Part shown: positions 19,933-29,505 of the stretch, in pieces
How positions within the stretch are numbered: position 1 is the stretch's first letter
Layout: each line of letters starts with the position of its first letter
Origin: Leptospira sp. WS58.C1
GTDB taxonomy: Bacteria > Spirochaetota > Leptospiria > Leptospirales > Leptospiraceae
DNA: 64,000 nucleotides
Reading direction: 5' to 3'
Assembly: GCF_040833995.1 (NCBI RefSeq)
Contig: NZ_CP162137.1
Coordinates: forward strand, 1,132,001-1,196,000
Position numbers and translations under genes: made by a program
Notes under the pieces: generated by a model
Databases searched by the model: none
Seen by the model: the letters and a program-made list of their open reading frames with translations, nothing else
What the model was told of the DNA's origin: nothing

Positions 19933-21030
19933 CTAAAGAAGTTCCGACAACCTTTCTAAAACCCGGTCGTTCTGTTCCGGCCTTCCAATCGTAATTCTCA
20001 AGGCATTCAATCCGTAACTTTTCAGATTTCGTAATATGATCCCTTCCTTCAGCAATGTCTCGAAGGTTTGGGTGGAATCCAATTTTGCTTTGTCCAATTT
20101 GATCGTGATAAAATTCGCATAAGATTCGAAGTAAAAGAGCCCTTTCTTCTCTGCAAATTTTTCGTAACGGATCATTTCCTTTAGGTTTGCCTTCAAATAA
20201 TTTTCCACGAATTCCCTGTCGCTCAACGCGGTTGCAGCCGCTAACTGAGAAAGTTGAGAAACATTGAAGGGCGGTCGTAACTTATAGAATGCTCGGATCA
20301 TTTCTTCGGAAGCGATACCATATCCAATTCTCATCCCGCCTAATCCGTAAATTTTAGAAAACGTATTGGTATATAATACATTAGGGAATTTTGAAATTAC
20401 ATCCGCAGCTTGGATCTCTTTTTTAGGATCTCTGGTTTTTCCGAATTCCATATAAGCCGCATCCAAAACCACCATGGTTTCGGATGAAATATTTTGGAGA
20501 AAAGTATATATATCTGCCTTGTCTAAAGCGTCCCCGATCGGGTTGCAGGGAGAGCAGATGAATATGATCTTAGGAGAATGTTTTTTATACAGATCCAAAA
20601 ACTGGTCCAGATCATGCAGTTCGGAATCGGTTTGGATTGTTTCGGCTCCACATTGTCCTGCATATATAGAATACATAGAGAATGTTTTGCCGTTCTGTAG
20701 GATCTTGTCCCCGGGACTCAGGACCGATCTGGTCGCAAAATCGAAAATTTGATCGCTGCCGTTCCCTTGTATTACGTTTTTTGCATCTACTCCGTGTACT
20801 TTGGCAAGAGCATCCTTGAGCGCCTTATAGGAATCGTCCGGATACAAGGGCATCTTATAAACCGCTTCTTTTATCGTCTCGGAAACCTTGGGAGATACGC
20901 CGTACGGATTCTCGTTCGAAGCGAGTTTGAGAACCTTGTCAGGCGAAATTCCGTATTCACGTACGACTAATTCAATCGGTTTGCCGGCCTCGTAAGCCGG
21001 GATCTTGTCTAAAGCGGGCAGGAATCGCAT
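19933..21030 (-). CDS. hisC: Histidinol-phosphate aminotransferase
   Basis: HisC makes histidinol phosphate from imidazole acetol phosphate and glutamate. Seen are LASNENPYG at 36-44, the ring-binding PCNPIGD (about 161-167, a variant of PNNPTG), D190 and Y193, the PLP lysine K226 in TNTFSKIYGLGGMRIGY, and R234. The 365-residue length is normal. The gene is alone, away from other his genes, directly downstream of the ferredoxin-cyclase-peroxidase gene with 22 bases between them, so they may share a transcript. Confidence 0.9.
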   Translation of the reverse strand: MRFLPALDKIPAYEAGKPIELVVREYGISPDKVLKLASNENPYGVSPKVSETIKEAVYKMPLYPDDSYKALKDALAKVHGVDAKNVIQGNGSDQIFDFATRSVLSPGDKILQNGKTFSMYSIYAGQCGAETIQTDSELHDLDQFLDLYKKHSPKIIFICSPCNPIGDALDKADIYTFLQNISSETMVVLDAAYMEFGKTRDPKKEIQAADVISKFPNVLYTNTFSKIYGLGGMRIGYGIASEEMIRAFYKLRPPFNVSQLSQLAAATALSDREFVENYLKANLKEMIRYEKFAEKKGLFYFESYANFITIKLDKAKLDSTQTFETLLKEGIILRNLKSYGLNALRITIGRPEQNDRVLERLSELL

Positions 21031-21052
21031 CTAATTCCAGAAAAAAACGGAG

Positions 21053-22681
21053 TCAGGATTCTTCCAATCGTTTTTGTTCTACTAACCTCTGGTAAAGTCC
21101 TTGGAAGTCTTTAAAAAATAGAGACTCGTTCAGCGCGTACTCCATCACCATTCTTTTAGTCTCTTCCGAACCGAGTAGGGCTCGGTCGGAAGCAAGCATT
21201 CTCGCCCCGCCATCCAATAGTAGGTCCCTAAAATAATGATTATTGAATATATTCGGAGTCTCCGTAAAAGATCCTTTGGAATGCCAACCCAATGTATGTA
21301 CTCCCAACAGTAGAACCGTATCTCTCGCGGAAAATCCCATCATGGAAAAATAATTCAAGGAATCTTTTACGTCAGGACTATCTACAGGCATAAGCATTCT
21401 TCCCGCCGGATAATTGGAGTCCTGTCTTCCGGGAAGAATATGGACTTGCGGTCCCCCCGCTTTTTGAAGAGCAAGGGCACCTGAAAGAGCAACCATGTCC
21501 GCAAAAGAAGGAACATTCTTTCTCCCTTCCTCTTCCATTTCTTCTTTTAAATGGATAATCTCTTCTATTTGTTTTGCCACGCCACGATTGTTCTCATCGT
21601 TCATAATGGTTGGAAAACGTATGGAGCCTTCCAAGCCTAACCATTCTCCATCCGCAGAGAAGATAGAAGCGGCATGAAACACCATACGGAGCCAAGCTCC
21701 CACTTCAGTCGGATCAATCTTATCCCAGATCCTGTACCCGGTTTCTTGCCAAACACTTCCCTCACAATTATTCTTGGTCCCTAACACCTCGTGGACCCTA
21801 TAATTTCCTGTTTTACCTTTCAGTTTCGTTTCGAAACTTCTTCCCTTTTGGATCCTATCCTTTACGGATTCATAAACTTTTTGGGAAATTAAGATCTTTG
21901 CGTCGGCTTTTTTTGTGGTTGTTTCGATCCTACTTGCGGAGTTCACTGTGTCACCTATCGCAGTGAATGACATGTTCAAAGGATGTCCTAACTTTCCTAA
22001 AATCGCCGTTCCGTAATTGATCCCGATCCCAATTTCGAATTCCGAGCCTAAATGGTTTTGCAAATAAGTATTCAAACTTTCTAATTCGGCTCTCATCTCT
22101 AATGCGGAACGGATCGCATTCAGATTGGCACGAAGAGGGTCCGGATCTTCCAACCCGAAGATCGCCATTAGCCCGTCTCCTATGTACTTATCGATGATCC
22201 CGCCGTATTTTAGGACCTTATCTCCCATTCTATAAAAGTAACGGTTGAGAATGTGGATGACGTCGTAAGGCAAATGACTTTCTGAAAAACCGGTGAAACC
22301 TCGGATATCGCTGAATAAGATAGCAACCGGTTTTTCTATGCCTGATATCAGATCCGAGAATGTGGATGCAAGGGCCTTGTCAGCTTCATCAATGACCAAT
22401 CTACGAAGAACAACATCGCCGGAGGTCTTTGTTTGGCAGGCGAGTCTCACGTTCTCCGGAAAACCCTTCTTCAAAGCAAGTGTCGTTTCCATTTCGTTAC
22501 GGGGAAGAAGATGTTCGTCCCCATCTTGGATAAGTATCCTACAGGTGGAACAACGTGCATTACCTCCACAAGCGTGTATATGAGGGATACCCGCATCCAA
22601 GGAAATTTCTAATAATGACTTGTTTAATTCGGAAGGTTCGAGGAAAACTTCCTTATCGTTTTCGAAAATTATTTTTATCAT
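21053..22681 (-). CDS. Ferredoxin - class III nucleotide cyclase - haem peroxidase fusion
   Basis: Three complete domains lie in 542 residues. Residues 1-95 are a plant-type [2Fe-2S] ferredoxin with C38, C44, C47 and C82 (C-x5-C-x2-C-x34-C). Residues 115-300 are a class III cyclase: metal D125 (LFSDIRGF) and D169 (IGDG), K165 and T240 at the base-recognition sites (favouring ATP), N247 and R251 for transition state. Residues 325-535 are a class I peroxidase like ascorbate or cytochrome c peroxidase: distal R332, F335, H336 (WLRMVFHAAS), the GGPQVHILPGR loop, proximal H462 (LGVHTLGWH) and its partner Asp D499 (SDRALL). The Trp below the haem seems lost. No signal peptide is present, so it is cytoplasmic. 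It probably ties cAMP output to redox state or peroxide. No Shine-Dalgarno precedes the ATG. Confidence 0.88.
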   Translation of the reverse strand: MIKIIFENDKEVFLEPSELNKSLLEISLDAGIPHIHACGGNARCSTCRILIQDGDEHLLPRNEMETTLALKKGFPENVRLACQTKTSGDVVLRRLVIDEADKALASTFSDLISGIEKPVAILFSDIRGFTGFSESHLPYDVIHILNRYFYRMGDKVLKYGGIIDKYIGDGLMAIFGLEDPDPLRANLNAIRSALEMRAELESLNTYLQNHLGSEFEIGIGINYGTAILGKLGHPLNMSFTAIGDTVNSASRIETTTKKADAKILISQKVYESVKDRIQKGRSFETKLKGKTGNYRVHEVLGTKNNCEGSVWQETGYRIWDKIDPTEVGAWLRMVFHAASIFSADGEWLGLEGSIRFPTIMNDENNRGVAKQIEEIIHLKEEMEEEGRKNVPSFADMVALSGALALQKAGGPQVHILPGRQDSNYPAGRMLMPVDSPDVKDSLNYFSMMGFSARDTVLLLGVHTLGWHSKGSFTETPNIFNNHYFRDLLLDGGARMLASDRALLGSEETKRMVMEYALNESLFFKDFQGLYQRLVEQKRLEES

Positions 22682-22868
22682 AAAGGAGATCGAATCCGGC
22701 GATCAATATTGGACCTTAGTCCTTGTTCATTTTAATTTCAGATGAAAACAATTAAAAGACCATTACTAAGACTTAAATACACGCAAGATAAGAATAAAAA
22801 TATTCTTTGCTCCGAGCCGGAAATTCTTTTTTTCCACGTCTAATCCCAAGTTCTCCGAGTATCCGATC

Positions 22869-24590
22869 GTGAAAACCCAAGAAAATGGATCATCAGAAGA
22901 ATCGCCCAAAAGATCGGTGATTTTATGCGTGGATGACGAATTGATCATTCTGCGAGGATTAAAGGAACAGCTCAAATCCGCCTTCGGAAAAAGTTATCAA
23001 ATAGAAGCCGCAGATAGCGCGGAACTCGCCCTCCAAATTGTGGAGGAATGTAACCAGGCAGGGATCCATATCCCGGCGATATTGAGCGACCAAGTAATGC
23101 CGGGCATCAGGGGAGACGAGTTCCTGATCCGGATCCAAGAAACAAATCCGAACACCAAAAAGATCATGCTCACTGGACAGGCAAGTGCGGAGTCCGTGGG
23201 AAATGCACTGAACAAGGCGAACTTATATCGATATCTTTCCAAACCTTGGGACTCGAACGATCTACTCATGACGGTAAAGGAAGCGGTTCGTTCTTACGAG
23301 TCGGATATTTCTCTTTTTGAACTGAATAAAAAATTGGAAGAGGCCCTTCTCTATAATCGAGACTCAGGTCTTCCTAATTTGGAATCCTTAAGGAGAAGAT
23401 TGGATCTTGCCACGGAAGAAAGGGAAGATTCTCTTCTAGCGTTGATACGTATAGAGTCCACTTCCTTGACCACAAGAGATTTTGGAGTTTCTCTCTATAA
23501 GGATTTAATGAAGAAGTTTCTGGACTCCATGAAATCCATCTTAGGGAACTACGGAGAAATTTTCCACGTATACGAGGACGAGGTCGCGATACTGTCCAAG
23601 GTGCAGGAAGAGGAGTTCCTACCGCATCTGATCGCATTTAGGATCCTTCTCCGTTCCGATTATTTTACCGCTTCCGGGATTTCTTTCCGGATCAATGCAA
23701 CCATAGCCACTGCAGGTGGAAAAAAAGATCTGTACTATAAGGCGAGACTAGCGCTTGTTAAAGCAAGCCAAGAGCCCGAGTTCGATTCCGAAGCGGGGAT
23801 CTATTCGTATTCAGAGAAGATGGACGATCAGGATCTGTACAAGATCAATATGGATCTGGGTAAAAGACTGAATCAGGCAATCCATTCCGGCAACATAGTG
23901 CCATATTTCCAAGGGATTATGGACAACCAAACCGGTAAGGTCGAAAAATTCGAGTGCCTGGCTCGGATCGTTGAAGACGGAAAAGTTTATGCTCCCGCAA
24001 GTTTTTTGTATCTGGCAAAATCCACCGGGCTCTTGAGAAGGATCAGTCCTATCCTTTTTGAAAAAGCGCTTAAAAAATTTTCTGATTCTACTTACTCATT
24101 TTCCATCAATCTTTCCGAGACAGAATTGGAAAGTCCAAGTTTTCCGAAATGGGCTTTGTCCAGAATGGAACATTATGGGATCAATCCTTCTAGAGTGACT
24201 TTTGAAATTTTAGAGACGGCAAGTTTTCATGGAAATCCGGAACGTCTGAAAGTGATCGCAGAATTGAAGGAGCTAGGTGCAAAAATTGCAATCGACGATT
24301 TCGGAGTAGAACATTCCAATTTTTCCAGATTATTGGAGATCCAGCCGGACTTTATCAAGATCGACGGAAAATTTATCCAATCCCTGGAGCGAAATCGGAC
24401 CGCATTCATTTTAACTTCTGCCATCACAGAACTTGCTCACCGGATCGGAGCGAAAGTAGTCGCTGAATTCGTATCTACACCGGAGGAATTGAAAGTTGTA
24501 CGTTCCCTGGGCATAGAATATTCGCAAGGTTACTTAATTATGCAGCCTTCTCCCGACATAACCCCGGTTTCGATAAAAATTATTGAATAG
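22869..24590 (+). CDS. Response regulator with degenerate GGDEF and EAL phosphodiesterase domain
   Basis: 573 residues from a GTG start. A receiver domain (1-130) has the phosphorylated Asp in LSDQVMPGIRGDEF and the conserved Lys in LSKPWD. A GGDEF-like domain (160-320) has YEDEVAI in place of GGDEF, so it cannot make c-di-GMP. An EAL domain (330-570) reads ECLARI at the signature but keeps the other catalytic positions: INLSETEL, FEILETA, IDDFG, FIKIDG, VVAEFV and the YSQGYL glutamine. It is therefore a likely c-di-GMP phosphodiesterase under phosphorylation control. It is the first gene of the signalling island; the nearby kinases are candidates for its partner. Confidence 0.85.
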   Translation: MKTQENGSSEESPKRSVILCVDDELIILRGLKEQLKSAFGKSYQIEAADSAELALQIVEECNQAGIHIPAILSDQVMPGIRGDEFLIRIQETNPNTKKIMLTGQASAESVGNALNKANLYRYLSKPWDSNDLLMTVKEAVRSYESDISLFELNKKLEEALLYNRDSGLPNLESLRRRLDLATEEREDSLLALIRIESTSLTTRDFGVSLYKDLMKKFLDSMKSILGNYGEIFHVYEDEVAILSKVQEEEFLPHLIAFRILLRSDYFTASGISFRINATIATAGGKKDLYYKARLALVKASQEPEFDSEAGIYSYSEKMDDQDLYKINMDLGKRLNQAIHSGNIVPYFQGIMDNQTGKVEKFECLARIVEDGKVYAPASFLYLAKSTGLLRRISPILFEKALKKFSDSTYSFSINLSETELESPSFPKWALSRMEHYGINPSRVTFEILETASFHGNPERLKVIAELKELGAKIAIDDFGVEHSNFSRLLEIQPDFIKIDGKFIQSLERNRTAFILTSAITELAHRIGAKVVAEFVSTPEELKVVRSLGIEYSQGYLIMQPSPDITPVSIKIIE

Positions 24591-24764
24591 GTACTTCGGT
24601 CTATTTATTTCCAAGCGATCTTGTAACTCATTCTTTCGAGGATAAAGTCGAAAATTAGTTGCAATCATAATTTATAGAGTAAGTATCCTTGTTTTGCTCC
24701 GGATTTTGAACCGGGGTTTTACTGTTTTTGTTCGTCTAATTTATACGTTGGTACCGGGGGAGCG

Positions 24765-25151
24765 GTGGAGAAAGCGATTCTTTTTGTTGATGATGAAGCG
24801 CTCATTTTGATGAGTATGAAATCCCAAGTCAAAAGACATTTGGGAGATACTTATCGTTATGAGACGGCTCTAGATGCGTCCGAAGCGATGCAGATCATTG
24901 AAGAATTGGTAACAGAAGGAGTCAAGATCCTGATCGTAATTTCCGACTGGTTGATGCCAAATATCAAGGGGGACGAATTTTTACGGATCGTTCACCAGAG
25001 ATATCCCGAAATCCAAAAGATCATCATTACTGGTCATGCCGATATCGCTTCCGTTGAAGCTTTAAAGAAAGAGATCAATTTATACAGTTACTTAAAAAAG
25101 CCTTGGGACGAAAAAGAACTAGTAACCACTATCACCTCAGCCCTTAAATAA
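24765..25151 (+). CDS. Single-domain response regulator
   Basis: A 128-residue stand-alone receiver from a GTG start: acidic pair in FVDDEALI, phospho-Asp in VISDWLMPNIKGDEF, Thr in IIITGHAD, and Lys in LKKPWDEKEL. It resembles the receiver domain of the REC-EAL gene upstream. It ends 13 bases before the Cache histidine kinase, so the pair is likely cognate, with the receiver acting through protein contact or as a phosphate relay. Confidence 0.9.
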   Translation: MEKAILFVDDEALILMSMKSQVKRHLGDTYRYETALDASEAMQIIEELVTEGVKILIVISDWLMPNIKGDEFLRIVHQRYPEIQKIIITGHADIASVEALKKEINLYSYLKKPWDEKELVTTITSALK

Positions 25152-25164
25152 ACAGGGGGGCATA

Positions 25165-27414
25165 ATGAGCCTTCGAACGCGCTTTTCTCTTTATTGCGCT
25201 ATTGTTCTATTTGCGTTTTCGGTCCTACTAACTTTGTTGGTGGCTGCAGCCGCATATTATGATTCCAAAGTCTCCTCTCAGGAAGCAGCATTCGCAAAAG
25301 CGGAAGGGGCTTCCTTCGAAGTACGTAAAATTTTTTCCGAAGCAATTTCTAAAGTTGGAGACGCAAAAAGTCGTTGGGAGCATTCCCGTCCTTCCCGCGA
25401 TTCCGTCGAAAAAGATCTATTGAATCTTTTTCAGAACGATAAAAGGTTTTTAGGAGCAGGCGCGGTCTTCGAAACAAATCTTTTTGACGGAAAGGATTCA
25501 TCCTTTATCGGCCGTAAGGGTTCCAACTCCAAGGGAAGATTTGTCCCGTACTTTCACAGAAGTATCAAAAATCCGGATGAGATCAGCTTAGAAGAAAGTG
25601 TATATTATGATAATACGGACGAAAGCGGGAACTATTACCAGATCCCGAAAGCTACCTTAAGAGATTACGTAGGAGAACCGTATTTTTATCCGCTGGAAGG
25701 AGTGAATGTTTTTATGATCTCCTTGATCCGGCCAATCATCCGCCAAGGAAGATTTATAGGAATAGTCGGTTTGGATCTGAAACTTTCCGACCTGGAAGAA
25801 GAATTATTTTCGAAAAGACCGTTCGGAGGCGGCCATTTGGCATTGATCTCTCCTGGCGGAAAATATGCGGTTCATGGAGCGGATACGTTGCGGCAAGGGA
25901 AGGACGCAGGAACTCCTGAATTAAAGGATTCCATCCAAAGATCATTATCTTCAGGTCAACCTTTTGCCTATTTAGTAGAAGGTGGGAACTCCTACATATT
26001 CCCTTTCGGTATGGGAACATACGGAAAGAATTGGGCCATCGAGGTCTATGTTCCGGATTCCTATTTATGGAACGATCTTGGACCTATCATTCTAAGATGT
26101 TTATTCATCACATTCGCACTATTGCCGATATGTTTGTATTTTCTGGATAGGTTCTTCTGCAAATACGTAGTCGATGGATTATCCGCCGCTACTACTTTCG
26201 CGGATTCCCTGGGAGCCGGAAATTATTCCGCTCAAATCCCGATAAGGAACTTCCAAGACGAGATTCATCATCTTTTCGTAACATTGGAGAATATGAAGGA
26301 GAAGTTACTGGCCGCGATCGACCAACAGATCCGATCCGAAAAAATATTAAGAGAATCCGCAGAGATTTATTCACGTAACGAGATTATCCGGCTTCAAAAA
26401 GAAGAATTGGAAGTTGCATTAGGAGAATTAAAGACCGCTCAGGAAACCTTACTTAGGAACGAAAGGCTAACGGCGATAGGTAGGATTTCCGGTGCGGTCA
26501 GTCATCAGATCAATAATCCATTAGGTGCTATTGGAGCTTCTCGAGAGAATATTTCCTTTTATGTGAAAAGGATAACCGTTCTTCTTCCTTTTCTTTTCGA
26601 ATATTTGAGCCGGGCGAGCGATCCTGAAAGGGAATTTTTTAACATCGCCTTGAAGAAAACATTAGAAAATCATAAAGAACAGATCGGTAAAAAGTTCAGA
26701 GAGACTAGACATTCTATCGAGGCTTTCTTAAAGCAGGAAGATATAGATAATGCGGGTGATAAGGCGGCCGTTGTTGCTGAGCTTGGATTCGTTGATTGTC
26801 CGGAATTCATTCTTCAATTATGCAGATGTTCCGAATGGGATCGTATATCCGAATTTCTAATGGCTGTTCGGGGGTTAGAGATCTCGGAAGAGGTAATCCA
26901 TCGATCCACTGATAGAATGTATAAAATTGTGTCCGCATTGGAGACGTATTCCGGGATCGCAAAAGAAGATAAGGAAAGATGGGTCAAGGTTTCCGATACG
27001 ATGGAAGTTGTGCTTGGAGTATACGAAGGAGCGGGTGGAAACCGAGTCACCGTAGAAAGAAATTACGTCTCGGAAGCTACTTTGAGATGTGTTCCCGAAG
27101 ATTTAGTTAGGCTTTGGACCCAAGTCGTGGATAACGCTTACCAGGCTATGTCGGGGGAAGGAAAACTTAAGGTAAGTATCTATGATGCGGAATCCAAGGT
27201 AATCTGCGAGGTGGAAGATAGCGGCTCAGGTATTCCAAAAAATATCAGAGAAAAAGTGGGGGAAGTCCTATCTTCCGGAAAATCGGAAGGTGAAGGTGCA
27301 GGGATCGGACTTGCCGTTGCCGCATCCATTTCTAAAAAATACGGGGGAAGCTGGGATTGGGAAAGTAAACCCGGATGCACTATCTTTCGCTTTTCCTTTC
27401 CCAAATCGGAATAA
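25165..27414 (+). CDS. Cache-domain sensor histidine kinase
   Basis: 749 residues: a membrane helix near 10-30, a periplasmic double-Cache domain at about 35-300 (GNYYQIPKATLRDYVGEP, MISLIRPIIRQGRFIGIVG), a second helix near 310, a HAMP-like linker, a coiled coil, then the kinase. The phosphoacceptor is H447 in VSHQINNPLGAI. The second helix of the dimerisation domain (DRMYKIVSALETY) comes only 135 residues later, implying an insertion. The ATPase domain has VVDNAYQAM, DSGSGIP and GAGIGLAVA. The Cache domain is clearly related to those of the two MCPs at 27439 and 35833, so all three probably sense similar ligands. Confidence 0.9.
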   Translation: MSLRTRFSLYCAIVLFAFSVLLTLLVAAAAYYDSKVSSQEAAFAKAEGASFEVRKIFSEAISKVGDAKSRWEHSRPSRDSVEKDLLNLFQNDKRFLGAGAVFETNLFDGKDSSFIGRKGSNSKGRFVPYFHRSIKNPDEISLEESVYYDNTDESGNYYQIPKATLRDYVGEPYFYPLEGVNVFMISLIRPIIRQGRFIGIVGLDLKLSDLEEELFSKRPFGGGHLALISPGGKYAVHGADTLRQGKDAGTPELKDSIQRSLSSGQPFAYLVEGGNSYIFPFGMGTYGKNWAIEVYVPDSYLWNDLGPIILRCLFITFALLPICLYFLDRFFCKYVVDGLSAATTFADSLGAGNYSAQIPIRNFQDEIHHLFVTLENMKEKLLAAIDQQIRSEKILRESAEIYSRNEIIRLQKEELEVALGELKTAQETLLRNERLTAIGRISGAVSHQINNPLGAIGASRENISFYVKRITVLLPFLFEYLSRASDPEREFFNIALKKTLENHKEQIGKKFRETRHSIEAFLKQEDIDNAGDKAAVVAELGFVDCPEFILQLCRCSEWDRISEFLMAVRGLEISEEVIHRSTDRMYKIVSALETYSGIAKEDKERWVKVSDTMEVVLGVYEGAGGNRVTVERNYVSEATLRCVPEDLVRLWTQVVDNAYQAMSGEGKLKVSIYDAESKVICEVEDSGSGIPKNIREKVGEVLSSGKSEGEGAGIGLAVAASISKKYGGSWDWESKPGCTIFRFSFPKSE

Positions 27415-27438
27415 AATATAGTCTTTTGGGCTTTAACT

Positions 27439-29505
27439 ATGAGTATTAGATACAGAATTTCACTTTACTTATCGATTGTACTTTTGACCGGTTCTTTCGT
27501 TCTGGCAGGTATCAATTCGTTTTCCTCTTATTTTAGTTTAAAGTCACAGGTGGATTCAGGATCTACCATGGCCGGCAAACGTTATGAATATGAAATTTCG
27601 AACTTTTTGAATTCCGTTTTGGGTTCTTTGAGAGGTTTTCAATTCATGCTGGAAACTACTCATCCCTCTCGTGAGGAAATGGTCGCTTCTCTCAAAAAGT
27701 TAGCCGAAACCGATACTCATTTTTTTGGAACTTGGGTTTTATACGAACCTAACGGCTTCGATGGACAGGACGCCCGATATAAAAATACTCCTTACCACGA
27801 TGCGACCGGTAGATTTATTCCGTATTGGAATCGAGCAACCGGAGATTTAAAGATCACATTCGCAGAATCGTACGATGTGGATGATACGATCAGCTTTTAT
27901 TATCGAATTCCGAAGAAGACCCAAAAAGATTTTATTTCCGATCCTTATGTGTATTCCGTAAGCGGAAAAGATGTACTGATGGTTTCGATGGTGAAGCCGA
28001 TCCTACGGAACGGAAAATTTGTAGGGACTGTCGGAACGGACATCGCTATGGAGAATTTACAGGAACTTTTGGGACCGATCCGGCCGTTTAGGGGAGAAGG
28101 TTACCTGGCATTGGTTTCGCCTGAAGGATTTTATGCCGCAAATGGAGGAGATCCTTCCTTAGTGGGAAAGGTGATCCCGGAAGAAAATATCCTTGCGCAA
28201 GTAAAAGAACTAAGTTTGAAAGGTGAGGATTTTCAGATCAAGGGTGCGGGGCATACTAGATATTTTTTCCCGTTTTTATTAGGAAATTATGATAAACCTT
28301 GGGCAGTGGAAGTGTCGATCCCGGATTCGATCTTCTGGTCGGATATGAGAGGAGTGATCTTACAGACGATCTTGTCGTCTTTGGTGATCATGGTGGTGAT
28401 CCTGATCATTCTGAACTTGATCTTTAACCGACTGATTACCTCCGGCTTATTAGAAGCGATCGGTTTTTCGGAGAAAATAGCGGAAGGAGATCTGACGTCG
28501 CATATGGATATATCGAGAGAGGATGAGATAGGTAAGCTTCTCAAGTCCATGGATCTAATGAAGGTGAATCTTTCCAGGATCATTCTTGATATCAAAACAT
28601 CTTCCACAAAATTGAATAACACCTCGGACCAAATGGCGGAGTCGAGTCGTAACTTCTCGGATGTTGCGCAGGCTCAGGCTTCCGCAGCGGAAGAATCGTC
28701 CGCAGCGGTGGAGGAACTGGCTGCATCGGCTGAAAATGTTCGTAGGTCCATGGAAAAAGCGATCGAGAACATGAAAGAGATCGATACGAATGTTGTACTT
28801 CTTCGCGAACAGATCGGCACGATCAATAATGAGATGCAGACATTATCCCAAGTGGCTTCCGAGTCTCAAGAGAGAGCGTTGACGGGTGAGAACGCGATGG
28901 GAGCGACAAACCAGGCAATGGATGAGATCGGAGAAAGTGCCAGTCGTATCAACGAGATCTTATCGATCATAACCGAGATTTCGGAAAAGACGAATCTTCT
29001 TGCATTGAATGCGGCGATAGAAGCGGCACGTGCAGGTGAAGCGGGTAAAGGATTTGCGGTGGTAGCGGAGGAGATCGGAAAACTTGCCTCCCAGACCTCT
29101 TCTTCGGTGCAAGAGATCGGGGAACTTGTGGATTCGACGAATAACGCGGTCCATAACGGAAACACTAAGGTGAAAGAGGCGAGCGATATCCTTCGTAAGC
29201 TACGGACTTCCGTTGATTCCTTCGGATTATCGGCGAAGAAGGTATTGGAGTCTGTCCGGACCCAAGAAAAGAACACACAAGACATCCATCAATCCGCGAA
29301 TTTCCTGATGAGTTTCAGTTTACAGATAGAGGAAGCGGTCCAGGAACAGAAACGAGCCACAGATGAGATCACTAAAACGATCGTAAGTATCTCGGAAGGA
29401 ACCCAGGAAGTAGCTTCCGGAGCGGATGATTTGACTTCTTATTCCAGTGAGATGCATGGGCAATCCGAAGGGCTTTTGAAATCCGTCGATAAGTTTAAAC
29501 TTTAA
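27439..29505 (+). CDS. Methyl-accepting chemotaxis protein with Cache sensor (copy 1)
   Basis: 688 residues. A first membrane helix, a double-Cache domain (about 35-285), a second helix with [21 protein letters not shown] with [16 protein letters not shown] sequence, and an MCP signalling domain whose tip reads [20 protein letters not shown]. It would control CheA and so flagellar rotation. From 28263 to the stop it is almost identical to the MCP at 35833. The gene starts 24 bases after the Cache kinase, so they probably share a transcript, and its last 11 bases overlap the convergent multi-PAS kinase gene. Confidence 0.95.
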   Translation: MSIRYRISLYLSIVLLTGSFVLAGINSFSSYFSLKSQVDSGSTMAGKRYEYEISNFLNSVLGSLRGFQFMLETTHPSREEMVASLKKLAETDTHFFGTWVLYEPNGFDGQDARYKNTPYHDATGRFIPYWNRATGDLKITFAESYDVDDTISFYYRIPKKTQKDFISDPYVYSVSGKDVLMVSMVKPILRNGKFVGTVGTDIAMENLQELLGPIRPFRGEGYLALVSPEGFYAANGGDPSLVGKVIPEENILAQVKELSLKGEDFQIKGAGHTRYFFPFLLGNYDKPWAVEVSIPDSIFWSDMRGVILQTILSSLVIMVVILIILNLIFNRLITSGLLEAIGFSEKIAEGDLTSHMDISREDEIGKLLKSMDLMKVNLSRIILDIKTSSTKLNNTSDQMAESSRNFSDVAQAQASAAEESSAAVEELAASAENVRRSMEKAIENMKEIDTNVVLLREQIGTINNEMQTLSQVASESQERALTGENAMGATNQAMDEIGESASRINEILSIITEISEKTNLLALNAAIEAARAGEAGKGFAVVAEEIGKLASQTSSSVQEIGELVDSTNNAVHNGNTKVKEASDILRKLRTSVDSFGLSAKKVLESVRTQEKNTQDIHQSANFLMSFSLQIEEAVQEQKRATDEITKTIVSISEGTQEVASGADDLTSYSSEMHGQSEGLLKSVDKFKL
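28263..29505 (+). repeat. 1243-base direct repeat, copy A (MCP 3' half)
   Basis: This half of the MCP gene aligns without gaps with 36660-37902 (offset 8397). By eye there are about twenty base differences and a single amino-acid difference (Arg to Lys in VNLSRIIL). Upstream of 28263 the two genes diverge sharply. The pattern points to recent gene conversion or a recent domain-swapping duplication. Confidence 0.92.

Noticed and set aside
24705..24725. Possible terminator CCGG-ATTTTGAA-CCGG-GGTTTT
   Set aside because: The stem is only four base pairs with weak T run, so it was not called.
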